In this document: positions 19,782-30,795 of the stretch, piece after piece | Layout of the letters: each line of letters begins with the position of its first letter | Position numbering within the stretch: position 1 is the stretch's first letter | Source of the DNA: Cryoendolithus antarcticus | Taxonomy: Eukaryota; Ascomycota; Dothideomycetes; Cladosporiales; Cladosporiaceae | NCBI GenBank assembly: GCA_002077065.1 | Contig: NAJO01000007.1 | Span: forward strand, 992,001 to 1,056,000 | Direction: 5' to 3' | DNA length: 64,000 nucleotides | Translations under genes and position numbers: made by a program | Notes under the pieces: model-generated | What the model saw: only the letters and a program-made list of their open reading frames with translations | The model's database searches: none | What the model was told of the DNA's origin: nothing

Positions 19782-21439
19782 ATGGCGCATCCGATTCGGC
19801 GTGGAAGTGACGAAGAGAAGGCCGAAGTCAAGTCTGTTGCCACCATTGACGATGGAGAAAGTTTGGCGACGGCATCGCCAACGCCACTCGACGGCGACGA
19901 CATTGAAAGTGGACATGGTAAGGACTATGAGCCTGCCGAACATCACTCTGGAATGGCGACATCCGAGCCCAAGGGCATGCTGTCATTGACCCGGACGTCC
20001 ACTCGTCGATCTGCTCTTTCCTCAAAGGACCCGGGACCTCCCCCTGACGGGGGCCTCGTGGCCTACACTCAGGTCTTGTGCTGTCACCTGACTATCTTCA
20101 GCACGTGGGGATACATCAGCAGTTTCGGTGAGTAGATTTCCACCGGCCAGTAATGCACCGCTGACCATTAGTAGGCGTGTTCCAGCAGGTAGGTTCTCGT
20201 CGCCCTCAATATTGCAATGCACTTGAAGAGTACATGGAAACGATATGCCAGCGATCCCATTTGCACGATGAGTCACAAGTCTCTGACCATCCGTGCAGCA
20301 CTACAACGAGACCTTGAACGTGTCCCCTTCAGCCATCTCCTGGATCGGCAGCATCCAGATCTTCCTGCTGTTCTTCCTCGGCACCTGGAGTGGTCGAGCG
20401 CTGGATGCAGGCTTGTTCCATTATGTCTACTGCGCCGGCTCGGTATTTCAGCTCTTGGGTGTTTTCTCCCTCTCGGCATCGACAACTTATGTGCATATCT
20501 TCTTGAGTCAAGGTGTCTGTCTTGGAATCGCCAACGGTCTACACTTCTGTCCCTCAATGTCGCTGGTCAGCACGTACTTCGCAAAGAATAGGTCATGGGC
20601 GATCGGGCTTACGGCACTTGGGAGCTGTTCTGGTGGCGTGGTCTTCCCCGTGGTGGTCCAGCAACTGTTGCCACGCATCGGCTTCCCTTGGACAGTCAGA
20701 GTATGTGGCTTCATCATGATCTTCACTAACGTGATCACTATCGCCCTCTATCGCACTCGCCTACCGCCACGGAAGACTGGACCCATTGTTGAGTGGTCCG
20801 CGCTAAAGGAGCCGACCTTTATGCTCTACTGCTTAGGCATGTTCGCCAATTTTTGGAGCTTGTATTTTAGGTATGTTGTTGCATCAATCCCTCCGTGGCA
20901 ATCTAGTAACTCCAGTCAGCTTCTTCTACATTGGGAGCTACGGTCGGAATATTCTCGGCATGTCATATCCGGACTCAATCAATCTCCTCCTCACCATGGT
21001 CGGCATTGGCTTCGTATTTCGTGTAATTCCCAATTTTTACGCTGATAGACTGGGTCCGGTCAATGTGATCATACCCTTTGCGGCCGTCTGCGCCATTGTA
21101 ATGTTCGGCTGGATCGGCATACATACGCGCACGACCCTATTCATATACGCCGCGATCTACGGCTCTGGATCCGCAGGGCTGCAATCGATGTTCCCAGCTG
21201 CGTTGTCGAGTTTGACGACGGACATGAAGAAAGCTGGTGTCAGAATGGGAATGGGATTCACAATCGTCAGCTTTGCATGCTTGACAGGACCACCCTTGGC
21301 TGGAGCATTGATACAGGCACGCAGCGGATCGTACCTGTATGCGCAAATCTGGGGAGGCGCATCCTTCATGCTGGGTACGGCATTACTCATAGCTGCCAGA
21401 ACATCGAAGGTTGGGTGGCGGATGAAGCGAAGAATCTGA
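19782..21439 (+). CDS. MFS monocarboxylate-type transporter (MCT/SLC16-like)
   Basis: Four coding exons (19782-20127, 20175-20188, 20299-20870, 20920-21439) give 483 residues. Exon 2 is only 14 bp, yet the three joins produce ISSFGVFQQHYNETL, the conserved end of helix 1 in fungal MCT-like permeases. The signature PPPDGGLVAYTQVL precedes helix 1, matching the P-D-G-G-x-G/A-W entry of the family, and about 12 membrane segments follow (for example WAIGLTALGSCSGGVVFPVV). An acidic, Ser-rich cytosolic N-terminus of about 80 residues is typical of fungal members. Proton-coupled uptake of carboxylates is known for the family, but many fungal members carry other organic anions or metabolites. Converges on a related transporter gene 50 bp downstream. 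Confidence 0.88.
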
Positions 21440-21489
21440 AAGAGGGGCTGTCCAGACTCGACATTGGCTTTCAGTGTAAGCGACAAGCT

Positions 21490-22974
21490 CTACGGACGAT
21501 ATCGATACATCCAATGTGTTACCCGACCCCTCGGCTTGCGACCCTCTGGCCGCAGCGACTCCGCCTTCTCCACCCGTCTGACACGCCATAGCTCAGCTAG
21601 AAACACAGAAGCAACGAGATACGCTACGGCCGCGAAGACCTGGCAATGCAGATAATTCCAGCGTTCAAGAGCTGGTCGACGGAGGTATAGACCGATAGCC
21701 TCGCCAAATGTTGTCGGTAGAACGACTGCCAGCCAGCAAAGCGACAAGAAGCTTGGCACTTCCTTGAGCCCTGCAATTTCGGCGCACAAGGGACCAATAC
21801 TCTGCACAAATGGTCAGCCATCGCGCGCGTCATGGTGAAACAGGAGACTTACAAGCCAGAAGACGCCGAGTATTGCGCCACTCACGAAGGCAAAGACCAT
21901 GAGCAGTGCATAGCTCGAAGCGGGGATCCACAGCGCGATAACACTTACACCACAGCCCAAGGTGAGCGCGAAAGATACTTCGACACGACCATACCTGTCT
22001 GCAAGCAGGCCGCTCGCTGGGCGTCCAAACGCTGTGCCAAGGTTGAGTACGGCTGTCAAGATTCCCGCTTTGGCCTGACTGAGGTGTATAACTTGCGTAG
22101 CGTAGCTCGAGACGCTGTAGAGGATCACCATGTAGCCTAGCAAATTCGTCGCACCCCAGAGAAGCAACAACAGGCAATCGTATCTTCGAAGCAAGTGTGT
22201 TGCGAAGCCGAGCTGGGGTGGCTTAACGAGGTGATTCCTGTCCCGGATCAGGAGGCTACCGACAAGATTGCCACCAAAGGCGACGAGCCCAGTGATGCGG
22301 AGAGCCCACGCCAGCGATAGATTGCGAATCATTGCATCGGTACCAAGAGAAAACGCGAGTCCACCGAACCCAGAGCCAGCACTCGCGATGCCACCAGCAA
22401 GACTCCTACGCTTCAAGAACCATTGCGGCACGACTTGAACGCTCGGTATGAAGATGGCACCGATCCCAATACCCACCATAACCCCTTGACTGAGCAGCAA
22501 ATGCCATGCCTTTGTGGCGAAAGATGCAGCGATATAGCCTCCAGCCATCACCACGCATCCAGTGAGCATCACCGGTCTCCTGCCGAGCTCTCGCGTTGCA
22601 ATTGTCCATACAGGAGAGAACAAGAGGGCACAGCCAAAGATCAGGCCACCGACCATTGCGTAGTCGAAGACCGTGGCGTCTGGAAAGTAGTCGCCATCGA
22701 GCCAATGGCTTACCTGAAGTTCTGTCAGCAACATTACAACTTCTAGTGACGGCATGAGCAATACATAAACTCCCGTTGAGGCCGCTACACCCCAAGTGAA
22801 GCCATTGAGGAGAGATACTGCGCCGCAGCAGACCCAGCCGTAGCCTCCGTCTGGAGGAGGCTCAGCTGGAGGGTCATCGGGGGCACCCAAATCGATCGTT
22901 CTCGCGTCCGCGGGGTTAGCCCCTTCGTAGTAGAGCGTGGCATCTACTGTGGGCTTGTTCGCCTCATCTGGCAT
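21490..22974 (-). CDS. Second MFS monocarboxylate-type transporter
   Basis: Minus-strand model with exons 22974-22765, 22713-21853 and 21801-21490, giving 460 residues. The first intron (22714-22764, 51 bp) contains no stop and is in frame, so the frame reads through it; removing it restores TGVYVSHWLDGDYFPDAT, the usual helix 1-2 connection, whereas the read-through text is unlike the family. The entry motif PPPDGGYGWVCC and the block RRSLAGGIASAGSGFGGLAF (helix 4-5) are standard for this MCT-like group, and AFGRPASGLLADRYGR in the second half is the G-R-P-x-G-x-x-x-D-R-x-G-R loop. The transported substrate is unknown. Convergent with the related gene at 19782-21439 and divergent from the dehydrogenase at 23584. 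Confidence 0.87.
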
Positions 22975-23583
22975 TGGAGAGCCCTCTGTGTGAACGCATT
23001 GGCGACAGGGTGGCTTGGTCGTTCACTAGATCTGCGTTGCTTGATATATAAATTCTCGACGCCACCGTACGCACAGCCGCGGTCAGCCAATCGCAGACCT
23101 CTGTATACCACCCGAATGACACCCACTGTATCGACCTGTTGTGTGTGCCTGATTACCTACGAGATCGTAGCACCAGCGCTCAGGTGCGAAGTCGGATGGT
23201 TCACGAATCTCGTCGGACCTGCCGCATGGGATGGTGTTGTCCGCAGCAATGTGAGGCCGAGCTCGTTTGTCTCTCGTAAGATGTATAGCTACTCGACCAA
23301 TCGCACGGTACTAGTGACTGTGGTAATCAAGCATTGAAATACGGTCGATCTGAGGCGGGGTGATGTAATGCCCACAGTCGTCGGCACGTCCGTCTCGCAA
23401 AGCCGATGCGTACGCGGTAGTTGCATACTGTGTATAGCATGATATGGCGGGTAGCTGGACAGAGAGCAACTTACCCACATCCGAGTATAGACAGGTATTG
23501 AAGATTCAACGGAGTCATCAAGACCTCAAGTGTTGCGACTGGTTTTAGTGGTTTAGGTTGTTCACCGTATTAGGTTTCCATCA
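22975..23583. other. Divergent transporter/dehydrogenase promoter
   Basis: 609-bp spacer between the minus-strand transporter and the plus-strand short-chain dehydrogenase; shared control is possible. Apart from the TATA-like site listed separately I see no repeat or gene. Confidence 0.5.
23043..23050 (-). promoter_or_regulatory. TATA-like box for the second transporter
   Basis: TATATATC on the minus strand, about 70 bases upstream of the transporter ATG at 22974. Position and sequence fit a TATA element; no other evidence. Confidence 0.3.
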
Positions 23584-24584
23584 ATGGCTCAGAAAGTCGC
23601 ACTGCATGTTTACCTTGGCCACATCACGGCCCTTCTATCGCTAACAGGTCCAGGATTACGGCAGGTACCGCTGGGCTAGGAGCGCAGGTCGCTCGCGTTC
23701 TGGCGCACGACCATAGATTAGTACCTGAACCCATTACAACAACCATTGAGACCGTCCCCACTGACCGATTCCCGAGATCCTCAACTACGCCAACAACTCC
23801 TCCCGTGCCCAGGACCTCATCGCCGAACTCAATAAGATCCCCTCCTCCTCACCCTCACCCCCATCACACCCCCGTTTCGCAGCCATACAAGCCGACGTCG
23901 GTGACCGCCCCTCCGTCCAGCGGCTAGTCAAGGAAGCCATCTCACAGTTCGGTCGGCTTGATGTAGTCATTTCCAACGCCGGCTGGACTCGCATGACTGA
24001 TTTTGGAAAGTTGGAGGAGGGCATGGTCGATGAGGACTGGGACAAGTGTTTTCTTTATAATGTGAAGAGTCATTTGTGGTTGATGCATGCTGCTAAGGGG
24101 GAACTTGAGAGGAATGAGGGGAATTTTGTTGTGACTGCTAGTTTGGCTGGGGTGAGTGATTGAGATGGCTTACCTGACCTACCGTGAATCTTCGAAATTT
24201 GAGCGATTACTCATGCTATGCGCAGGTCAAGCCCAGCGGCAGCAGCTTGCCGTACGCGGTCACAAAGGCCGCGGCGATACACCTGAGCAAAGCGCTGGCT
24301 GTCATATGCAGTCCTAAGATCCGAGTAAACTCGGTGTCACCTGGTCTGTTGCTGACAGAGTGGGGACTGAAGTTCCCGGAAGAGAAGATCGAGGCTGCGA
24401 CGCAGGCTACGAAGTTGAAGCGGCTGGCTACAGTTGAGGTAAAGTCCCCTACTGATAGCACATTCCGTACGGTGCTGCGGCTGACTGTTGCGTGTAGGAC
24501 GTGGCGGATCATGTCAGAGTCCTGGCGACTTCGAGATCGACGACGGGACAGAATATCGTTGTCGATGGAGGGACTTCGCTGTGA
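23584..24584 (+). CDS. Short-chain dehydrogenase/reductase (classical SDR)
   Basis: NAD(P)-dependent oxidoreductase with a Rossmann fold. No single frame covers it; five exons (23584-23603, 23654-23720, 23777-24151, 24226-24438, 24498-24584) give 253 residues with every phase consistent. The cofactor loop ITAGTAGLGAQVARVLA, the NAG motif in VVISNAGWT, Ser151 in TASLAG and Tyr164/Lys168 in YAVTK are all present, and the C-terminus GQNIVVDGGTSL is canonical. The first intron starts with GC (GCATGT) rather than GT; this is the only way to obtain MAQKVALITAG in frame. Substrate unknown. It may work with the neighbouring carboxylate-type transporters, but that is context only. Confidence 0.85.
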
Positions 24585-25523
24585 ACGTTCACCGGGCATG
24601 AAAGCATCCTGGCGCGAACTTCTCACACGTCCTTGACATGTAACATGGTGTACGAGACGTGCGGTCTTCAAGCTTACTGGGTCTCAGCCTTCGTTACAAG
24701 CTCGCAGCGGCCTGTGAAGTGCAAATAATTCGATAATCGAGCATGCTCGTGACGCAGAAGATAATCGTCTCAAGTGTTTACTGTTTACATGCTTATGCGT
24801 CAAAATCGCGATGCTGTCATGACTTCCGCATCCCCGACGCCGTTGCAAAGTAGATGCCGCCACGGGCGTTGGCGTGATATACATGGTGACTCCAGTCAAC
24901 GGACGTGTTCCAACCTGCTCCGTATCGGTCTCGGATTTCCTCGTGCATCCTGTAAAGAAGTTGTGTCGGTGGCCGGACTGTGACTGCCTGGCGATGTTGC
25001 GCTGGATTGCATGCTGCGGTGCTTCGTGTGGTGACGATCCTGAAGATCCCGAGATTTGGAAGCGCCCAGCATCTCCATCAGCCCTGTCTCCAATTTCCCG
25101 ATTGCGGCTTGGGAAAGGGAAGTACGGCCCCACCCGCTGCAGGTACACGCCAATCGCGTGCGGTTATGCTTCCTTAGCGTCAATAAGCAAGATGAGTAGC
25201 ACGATATCGCTCCCATGAGAGCAACTCCTCCGAAACACCCAAACTCCCTCCTTCTTACACGCCGCGCCTCGACACACTCACGCTCTCTATCCACAGCATC
25301 GACAGACCTGGTGCCGTCGCCCTTCGTTCATCGACGTGACATTCAGCGACTGCGTTGCACATCACTCCTTTGTCCCCCAGCATCACTTCACTGAACCGCC
25401 CGCATTCCTCGCGTCGACCTCGACCACTGCCCGCATTCCTTGCCCGACAGCCGTAACACAGAGCACCCACAACCACAGCACTAGCATCACTACTCGACTT
25501 CACGACCGCGCATCACCGTCACG
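24585..25523. other. Intergenic region
   Basis: About 0.94 kb between the SDR and SH3 genes. Several ORFs of 60-154 codons overlap on both strands but none shows a motif or a consistent splice path. The last 200 bp are C-rich and likely the leader of the SH3 gene. Confidence 0.45.
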
Positions 25524-26999
25524 ATGACGAACCAGCACGAGGGCGTGCACGCGCGCGTCTTCCATGGCAGCAACGCCGAGAGGAAGGTCGTTCAGCTCAG
25601 GAAGCGCGACAACCTGCATCAGTTCATCCACCAGGCCTCGCACAATACCAACGGCGAGAAGATCAAGCTCAACGTTCCAGAAGGCTTCACCTCGGGCACC
25701 GATGCTATTGCGGCTCCCAAGTTCGCCAACAAGCAGCAGGATGCTACCGTCGAGACTGTCTACTCCGTCGTCTACCAGACTGTCAGTGACCCTGCTCCAG
25801 CGGCCACATCTACTGTCGCTGCCACCAACGTCGCTCAGGCTGGGGCTTCGTCCGTCGCCCCAGCTGCTGTCTCCTCGTCCGCTGCACCAGCCGCGACCAG
25901 CGCGACCTTGAATGCTGACGAGGCTGCGTACGCTTCGAAGCAGTCTGCTGCCAACGCCATACCGACAACCTCGAGCTCATCGAGTGCATACCCGACTCGC
26001 CAATTCGCACCCGCTGCAACCAGCTCTTCCGCCATCCCGAACCCCATGTCCGCGGCCACCGCTGCCACTGCTGCAACCGCGTCTGTCATCGGCGGCACAC
26101 CACTCCAGAACCAGGCAGCTACTGCTGCAGTTGGCAGCCCGCTCTCTCAGACCCACGCAGCCGAGAACACCGGCATGTCTGGTGGAGCCAAGGCTGGCGT
26201 AGCATTCGCCGTCATCCTCGCGCTTGGTCTCCTCGCAGGTCTCGCATTCTTCTGCTACCGCCGCCGCAAGAACCCCAAGTCTCACGAAGAGATCACAAAC
26301 GAGAAGTACAACGAGAAGAGCGGCTTCAGCGCCGCACCCAAGATCAACCGTTTCAGCGCCGACAGCGACAAGCTTGGCGCCCGCAGCAGCAACACCCCGG
26401 CCACCGCACCTCGTCTCAGTCTTCGCCCAGTCACCCAGTTCCTGCCCAACCTCAGCGACAAGCGCCAGTCTTCCAGCGCATGGGAGCGCCCTCAGAACAA
26501 GAACCCCTTCGCTGATGCCTCCGAGAAGCAAGCTGATCCCTTCGCGGAAGGTGATGGTACCGACCGCACCAACAGCATGTCCTCGACCAACAGCGGCAAC
26601 TCCGCGACCGCAGCCGCCGGTGGCGCACCCGCAGCCCGTGGCCCCAACAACGTCCACCGCGTTCAACTCGACTTCAAGCCTAGCATGGAGGACGAACTCG
26701 AGCTCATTTCCGGTCAACTCGTCCGCATGCTCCACGAGTACGATGATGGCTGGGCTCTGTGTATCCGCATGGATCGCACCCAGCAGGGTGTTGTGCCGCG
26801 TACCTGCCTGTCTAAGCTCCCTGTCAAGCCTCGTGGACCTCCTCAGAGCCGGCCTCAGGGTGCGCCTTCCAACAGCCCCTCGCCTCCCAGCACTGCCAAT
26901 GGCATGGCTCCTCGTCCGTTGACGCCGACGCGTGAGCGCGCTGGTACGATTGAGGGTGGTGTGCCCGCTCGCAAGCCGGTGCCTGGCATGGCTATGTAA
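25524..26999 (+). CDS. Single-pass membrane protein with cytosolic SH3 domain
   Basis: Intronless, 491 residues. There is no clear cleavable signal; residues 90-215 are Ala/Ser/Thr-rich, as in O-mannosylated wall-sensor stalks. One transmembrane helix (GVAFAVILALGLLAGLAFF, near 225-245) is followed at once by the stop-transfer run CYRRRK. The cytosolic side has a long Ser/Asn/Pro-rich stretch with two N-P-F-A-like motifs (NPFADA and DPFAEG), then an SH3 domain at about 372-430 (VQLDFKPSMEDELELISGQL, then DDGWALCIRMDRTQQGVVPRTCL, here shortened to GWALCIRMDRTQQGVVP). A Pro-rich tail closes it. The layout resembles Fus1-type fungal SH3 membrane proteins involved in polarity or cell fusion. That role is inferred; the domain and topology are seen. 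Confidence 0.8.
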   Translation: MTNQHEGVHARVFHGSNAERKVVQLRKRDNLHQFIHQASHNTNGEKIKLNVPEGFTSGTDAIAAPKFANKQQDATVETVYSVVYQTVSDPAPAATSTVAATNVAQAGASSVAPAAVSSSAAPAATSATLNADEAAYASKQSAANAIPTTSSSSSAYPTRQFAPAATSSSAIPNPMSAATAATAATASVIGGTPLQNQAATAAVGSPLSQTHAAENTGMSGGAKAGVAFAVILALGLLAGLAFFCYRRRKNPKSHEEITNEKYNEKSGFSAAPKINRFSADSDKLGARSSNTPATAPRLSLRPVTQFLPNLSDKRQSSSAWERPQNKNPFADASEKQADPFAEGDGTDRTNSMSSTNSGNSATAAAGGAPAARGPNNVHRVQLDFKPSMEDELELISGQLVRMLHEYDDGWALCIRMDRTQQGVVPRTCLSKLPVKPRGPPQSRPQGAPSNSPSPPSTANGMAPRPLTPTRERAGTIEGGVPARKPVPGMAM

Positions 27000-27753
27000 A
27001 GCGAATGACTTCGTCTCGCGCATGCTAATCCTTCCGGATCTCTACATCGACTAAGTTGGGACATCGACGGCCCATCTCGACATTCTGAAAACTCTTTCTC
27101 TCTCTCACACCAATGACATTACGCGCGGCAATACCCGACCACCTCTACTTCAATGAACATGCGGCTTCACCGCCTTCCCTTCTCGTTCCCAAGCCAGGCT
27201 GGCTCTGGCGTTACTACTGCAACTCGACTGCCTCGCGGTGCCCGGCGCAGTGCTCTCACACGCTATGTGCGCCTGTCTGGGCTGCAAGACTTTGACGATG
27301 GAGACTGGAGTGGGCGACCGGGAGTGTATTATAGGGGCTTGCTTTTTACTGTTTGGGTAGATACGGGTGGAAGGTGTGGGGTTATGTATTGCTTGAAAAC
27401 TGCTGTTATATCAATCACTGTCCGACCTTCGCCTCGTAGACGTTATTGCCCTCAATCGTCTGCTCATTCGAACCTGGTCGTTGCTGTTAGAGTGGGTTAC
27501 GCGCACGTGACTCCGCGTACTTTTCGCGTTGCATGCGAAACTGGCCGCATCCACTGACCTTCAACTTTCTGGACTTCATTCCCACATCTTGTAGAGCAAC
27601 GCGGGCGCCACTCCGAGTAAGCTTGTGACCACCAGCTGCCCGCCAATGTAACAATTGTCCGACGCGCTCTCTATCCCGTGGATTTACTCTGGCGGAAACC
27701 GGGAAGCCTCCGGGCTGTTACCAATATCTTGAGTCACCTGTCACTGGATCATC
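27000..27753. other. Intergenic region
   Basis: About 0.75 kb between two plus-strand genes, including a short CT-rich run near 27085-27105. A 134-codon frame at 27153-27557 has no recognisable motif and is probably 3' UTR. Nothing else seen. Confidence 0.5.
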
Positions 27754-29292
27754 ATGGCGACTCCAATGCTCGGCCAATTCCTCACGCAAATCAACGGCTT
27801 CATCAAAGCCCGCAACGAGACTTCTCTCACCGACTACCTCGTCCTGGAGCCACCTTTCGCGCAAGCCTACACACAAATCATCTCCGAGCTTCGCGCCACC
27901 TATCCAGCCGGCAACGACACCGCTCTGGAAGCGAAGTGTGCGCAGCTCTTACCTGAGGCCGAGAAAGGCGATCAAGGCGCTACATGGACGGCGTTTATCA
28001 GGTATATGGTGACTTATTTGGGGTATTTGAGGGATGTGAGTGCGGATCAAGGGCAGTATCGACGGACTTATGAGCTGCTTTCTGAGGTGCAGGGGAAGGT
28101 CAATAGTGCCCTCTCCCACTCCACTCTTGGCTACCTGATCCTCCGCACAGCCATTTCGAATGCTCGCCTGGTCTGTCGCTTAGCGATTGGCTTGGATCGG
28201 CATCCAGAGCTGCTCGGTCCGCTCAAGACCGGTGGTGGAGGTGAGGAAGGCGGCGCACGTGAGACACTACCGGAGAAAGCTGCAAACACGATTCGTGTAG
28301 CCTTCACGACTGCACTGAACGACCGGTCGGGCAGTCAAGCCAACGGACTAGATAGCAACGGCCAGCCCGAGGGACGACGAAAGGGAGTCTACGCTCTGGC
28401 CAATCTGTGTCTTAAGATCCTATTCCAGTGTAAGAAGACTCGCAATGCAAGTCAGATCTTCCAGAACATCACATCCAACGCTCCGCCACTGGATGCCTAC
28501 CCGAAAGCGCAGCAGGTTACTTATCTGTACTACCTTGGTCGCTTCTTGTGGCAGAACGGACACTTTGGAGCTAGTGCGAAAGTGCTTGGCCGAGCCTGGG
28601 AGATGTGCCATGCTGGATCTGGAACGTTAAAGCAGAGGAGGAGTGTACTAATCTACCTCATTGCTTCGAATCTGTTACTTGGCCGCTTTCCATCGACTGC
28701 GCTGCTGAGCCTGCCGGAAGCACACGGGCTGACAGAGAAGTTTATGCCAATCTGCCTTGCCATTCGGTCTGGTAATCTCGCGGCATTGCGTAATCATCTC
28801 GACTTCAACTCTGAGCATGCCGCATGGTTCCTGCATTTCCGGCTCCTATTGCAATTGCGCAACCGTTGCGAAGTCCTCACTTGGCGGAGTCTAGTGAGGA
28901 AGGTATTCCTGCTCAAAGGCACATTGCCAGAAGCAGGAAGCAACAAGGCTGCTTTCCTCGATCTTCCGCCACTGGTCGCTGCGTTCCGTGCTGGCGGCTC
29001 ACAGAATCCTGGTCTCAATCCGGAGGATGAGCCGGACCCTGATCTTGAGGGTACACCTGACTTCAACTCGAAACCGGAGACTGGCATTGATGAATACGGT
29101 GTCATCTCGATCTTGTCCAGTCTGGTCGATCAAGGGCTGCTAAGAGGGTTTGTGGCGCACAAGCAGCAGAAGCTAGCAATTCTGGGGAGCAAGAACTTTG
29201 GCGGGAACGCGGTTGCTGCGGGGTTTCCGGCAGTCTGGGGTGTCATTGGGAAGAAAGGTGGCGAGGGCGGAGTCGTGGGATGGAAGACGTGA
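27754..29292 (+). CDS. CSN12: PCI-domain protein of the CSN12/Thp1 type
   Basis: Intronless, 512 residues. It opens MLGQFLTQINGFIKARN and is all-helical with repeats resembling the CSN12/PCID2 family: KGVYALANLCLKILFQCKK, YLYYLGRFLWQNGHFGASA, RRSVLIYLIASNLLLGRFP. The C-terminal winged-helix PCI part includes LTWRSLVRKVFLL and VISILSSLVDQGLLRGFVAH, then KLAILGSKN. Known homologues associate with the COP9 signalosome (Csn12) or with Sac3 in the TREX-2 mRNA-export complex (Thp1/PCID2). The length and end sequence fit the Csn12 branch better. A low-complexity insert (GGGGEEGG plus charged residues, about 165-215) is unusual but in frame. Exact complex membership is inferred. Confidence 0.85.
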   Translation: MATPMLGQFLTQINGFIKARNETSLTDYLVLEPPFAQAYTQIISELRATYPAGNDTALEAKCAQLLPEAEKGDQGATWTAFIRYMVTYLGYLRDVSADQGQYRRTYELLSEVQGKVNSALSHSTLGYLILRTAISNARLVCRLAIGLDRHPELLGPLKTGGGGEEGGARETLPEKAANTIRVAFTTALNDRSGSQANGLDSNGQPEGRRKGVYALANLCLKILFQCKKTRNASQIFQNITSNAPPLDAYPKAQQVTYLYYLGRFLWQNGHFGASAKVLGRAWEMCHAGSGTLKQRRSVLIYLIASNLLLGRFPSTALLSLPEAHGLTEKFMPICLAIRSGNLAALRNHLDFNSEHAAWFLHFRLLLQLRNRCEVLTWRSLVRKVFLLKGTLPEAGSNKAAFLDLPPLVAAFRAGGSQNPGLNPEDEPDPDLEGTPDFNSKPETGIDEYGVISILSSLVDQGLLRGFVAHKQQKLAILGSKNFGGNAVAAGFPAVWGVIGKKGGEGGVVGWKT

Positions 29293-30795
29293 AGTCATCG
29301 AAATTAAGGCACGACCATTGGGTGGGAAAAGACTGATGTACGAGAGCGCGTGCTCAAGGTCGACGAGCGTGACGTGCATGGACGTGGAGTGCAGTCAAGG
29401 GCGTCGCTAAGTCTACTAGATCTTGTCCCGCTGTTCGAGCTCACGCTGTCTCGTTCTTCGCACCTTCCTGACGACCAGCACGCCGCAAGTTAAAGACGCC
29501 TAGGCTCTCCACCACGACGACTGGTTGTCTACAGGCACCATGTGTGGGTATCTGCACTGCTCTCGACGTTGATTCGAAGACAGCATGCTGGAACTTCATT
29601 TGAGTTTAGTGACAGCTGCTCCGCCTTGGAGATTCTCGAGCACCTACTCTAAAGGCAGAGTCTACTTGGGCCGCCATCGCTCTTCACACGGCTGCTGCTC
29701 AAGCCAACGACGCATGCTGTACGCTAAGTCGTCTGGAGCTTTGCTGCTGGGCTTTTGCATGTCGTTGCAACCGACTTGGACCGATCCGGGGGCGACTTCT
29801 GCCGACCAACGTCTCGATGATGTGGAGGACAGAATGGGTGTCTCTATGGGCGCTGTGGTGGTGACTGTCCTGGCCATTGGAGGTGCAGCTGAGGTCGATA
29901 AACTGCTGACCTGGAGAAGAAGAAGAACAAGAAGAACAAGGAGAAGGCTGTATATGAGTCCTAAACCCATTCGTCGCATCGCTGTCAACGTGACCTCTTA
30001 TGGCCAGGCCATCGCTGTGAGGCATGGCCATTACCTGGAGAACACTTGAGGGATGGACTCAAATGACGGCGAGAACCTATGATGTTGAACGTTGCGCTAC
30101 GCCTCTCACAAATGCATCTGCCCTCGGCGACAGCGGTCCGATGCCTGTGTTGCTACCTCACGCGTCGGCATTCGAGCTGAAGTGAGGCATGGCAAGCAAA
30201 CGCATCACAGCTGCAGGGTATTCGGTGTTTCATGAGCGACTTGGCGTCCGTCCTGCGACCCCACGATGCAGAGCATGCACGGGGAACCGCGAGGGTCTGC
30301 CCGGCGTGCCTCACAGCACAGGTCTCAATCAATATGCAGCTGCTGTGTGCTGGATTCCGCCTGCACAGTATATGCCCTGTCGGCAAGTCCTAAATCTGAC
30401 CTATCAGCATTGATGAGGCATACCAGAGCCGCCATGCATGCAGGGTTGCCTGATGACTTGGTGGCTTGCAAGGCAAGGCAAGGCAAGCCTGCAGTAGATC
30501 GGTCATACTAGCGCGAGGCATGCCACACTTGAATCCTGCCGTGCCTGCGTGCTCGCCTACATATATGCGTCTGCCCGCAGGGCTTCCCGTAGCTGCACTC
30601 ATCTCGACGATCCCCTCGATCGCGGACGGTCGGCCATCTGGCTGCCCTCTGGCTGTTGCCAGTAGGGTAGCTGACATTTTGCTGCCTCTCATTGGCAGCA
30701 GCTCCGGTCACGCCGGGGACTCACCTCACCCACCTACACTTCTTCCAGCGCGGAGACACCTCGTCTTCGCGCCACACCCACGGATACTCAACCTT
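29293..30795. other. Long intergenic region
   Basis: 1.5 kb without a supported gene. It contains an AGAAGAACA-type purine run (about 29911-29945) and a short GCAAG tandem repeat. ORFs of 60-154 codons occur on both strands, including one ending near 30049, but none has motif or codon-pattern support. Confidence 0.45.
30468..30487 (+). repeat. Short GCAAG tandem repeat
   Basis: Four uninterrupted copies of GCAAG in 20 bases. A minor microsatellite with no coding context. Confidence 0.85.

Noticed and set aside
23584..24584. Idea that the short-chain dehydrogenase is a pseudogene because no single frame covers it
   Set aside because: Five exons with consistent phases restore every catalytic motif; only the GC donor is unusual.
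24684..25294. Overlapping ORFs of 114-154 codons on both strands
   Set aside because: No domain, no shared splice path and no composition shift; treated as intergenic.
25977..27023. 348-codon minus-strand ORF
   Set aside because: Exact antisense of the SH3 membrane-protein gene; its Arg/His/Gly/Val-rich text is the mirror of Ala/Ser/Thr codons.
27461..27481. ATTCGAACCT, resembling an inverted tRNA B box
   Set aside because: No matching A box, anticodon arm or acceptor stem can be drawn around it.
27153..27557. 134-codon ORF after the SH3 gene
   Set aside because: Unrelated to any family I know; likely 3' UTR.
29585..30049. 154-codon ORF with basic run encoded by AGAAGAACA-type repeats
   Set aside because: The Arg run comes from a purine repeat and the rest has no family resemblance.
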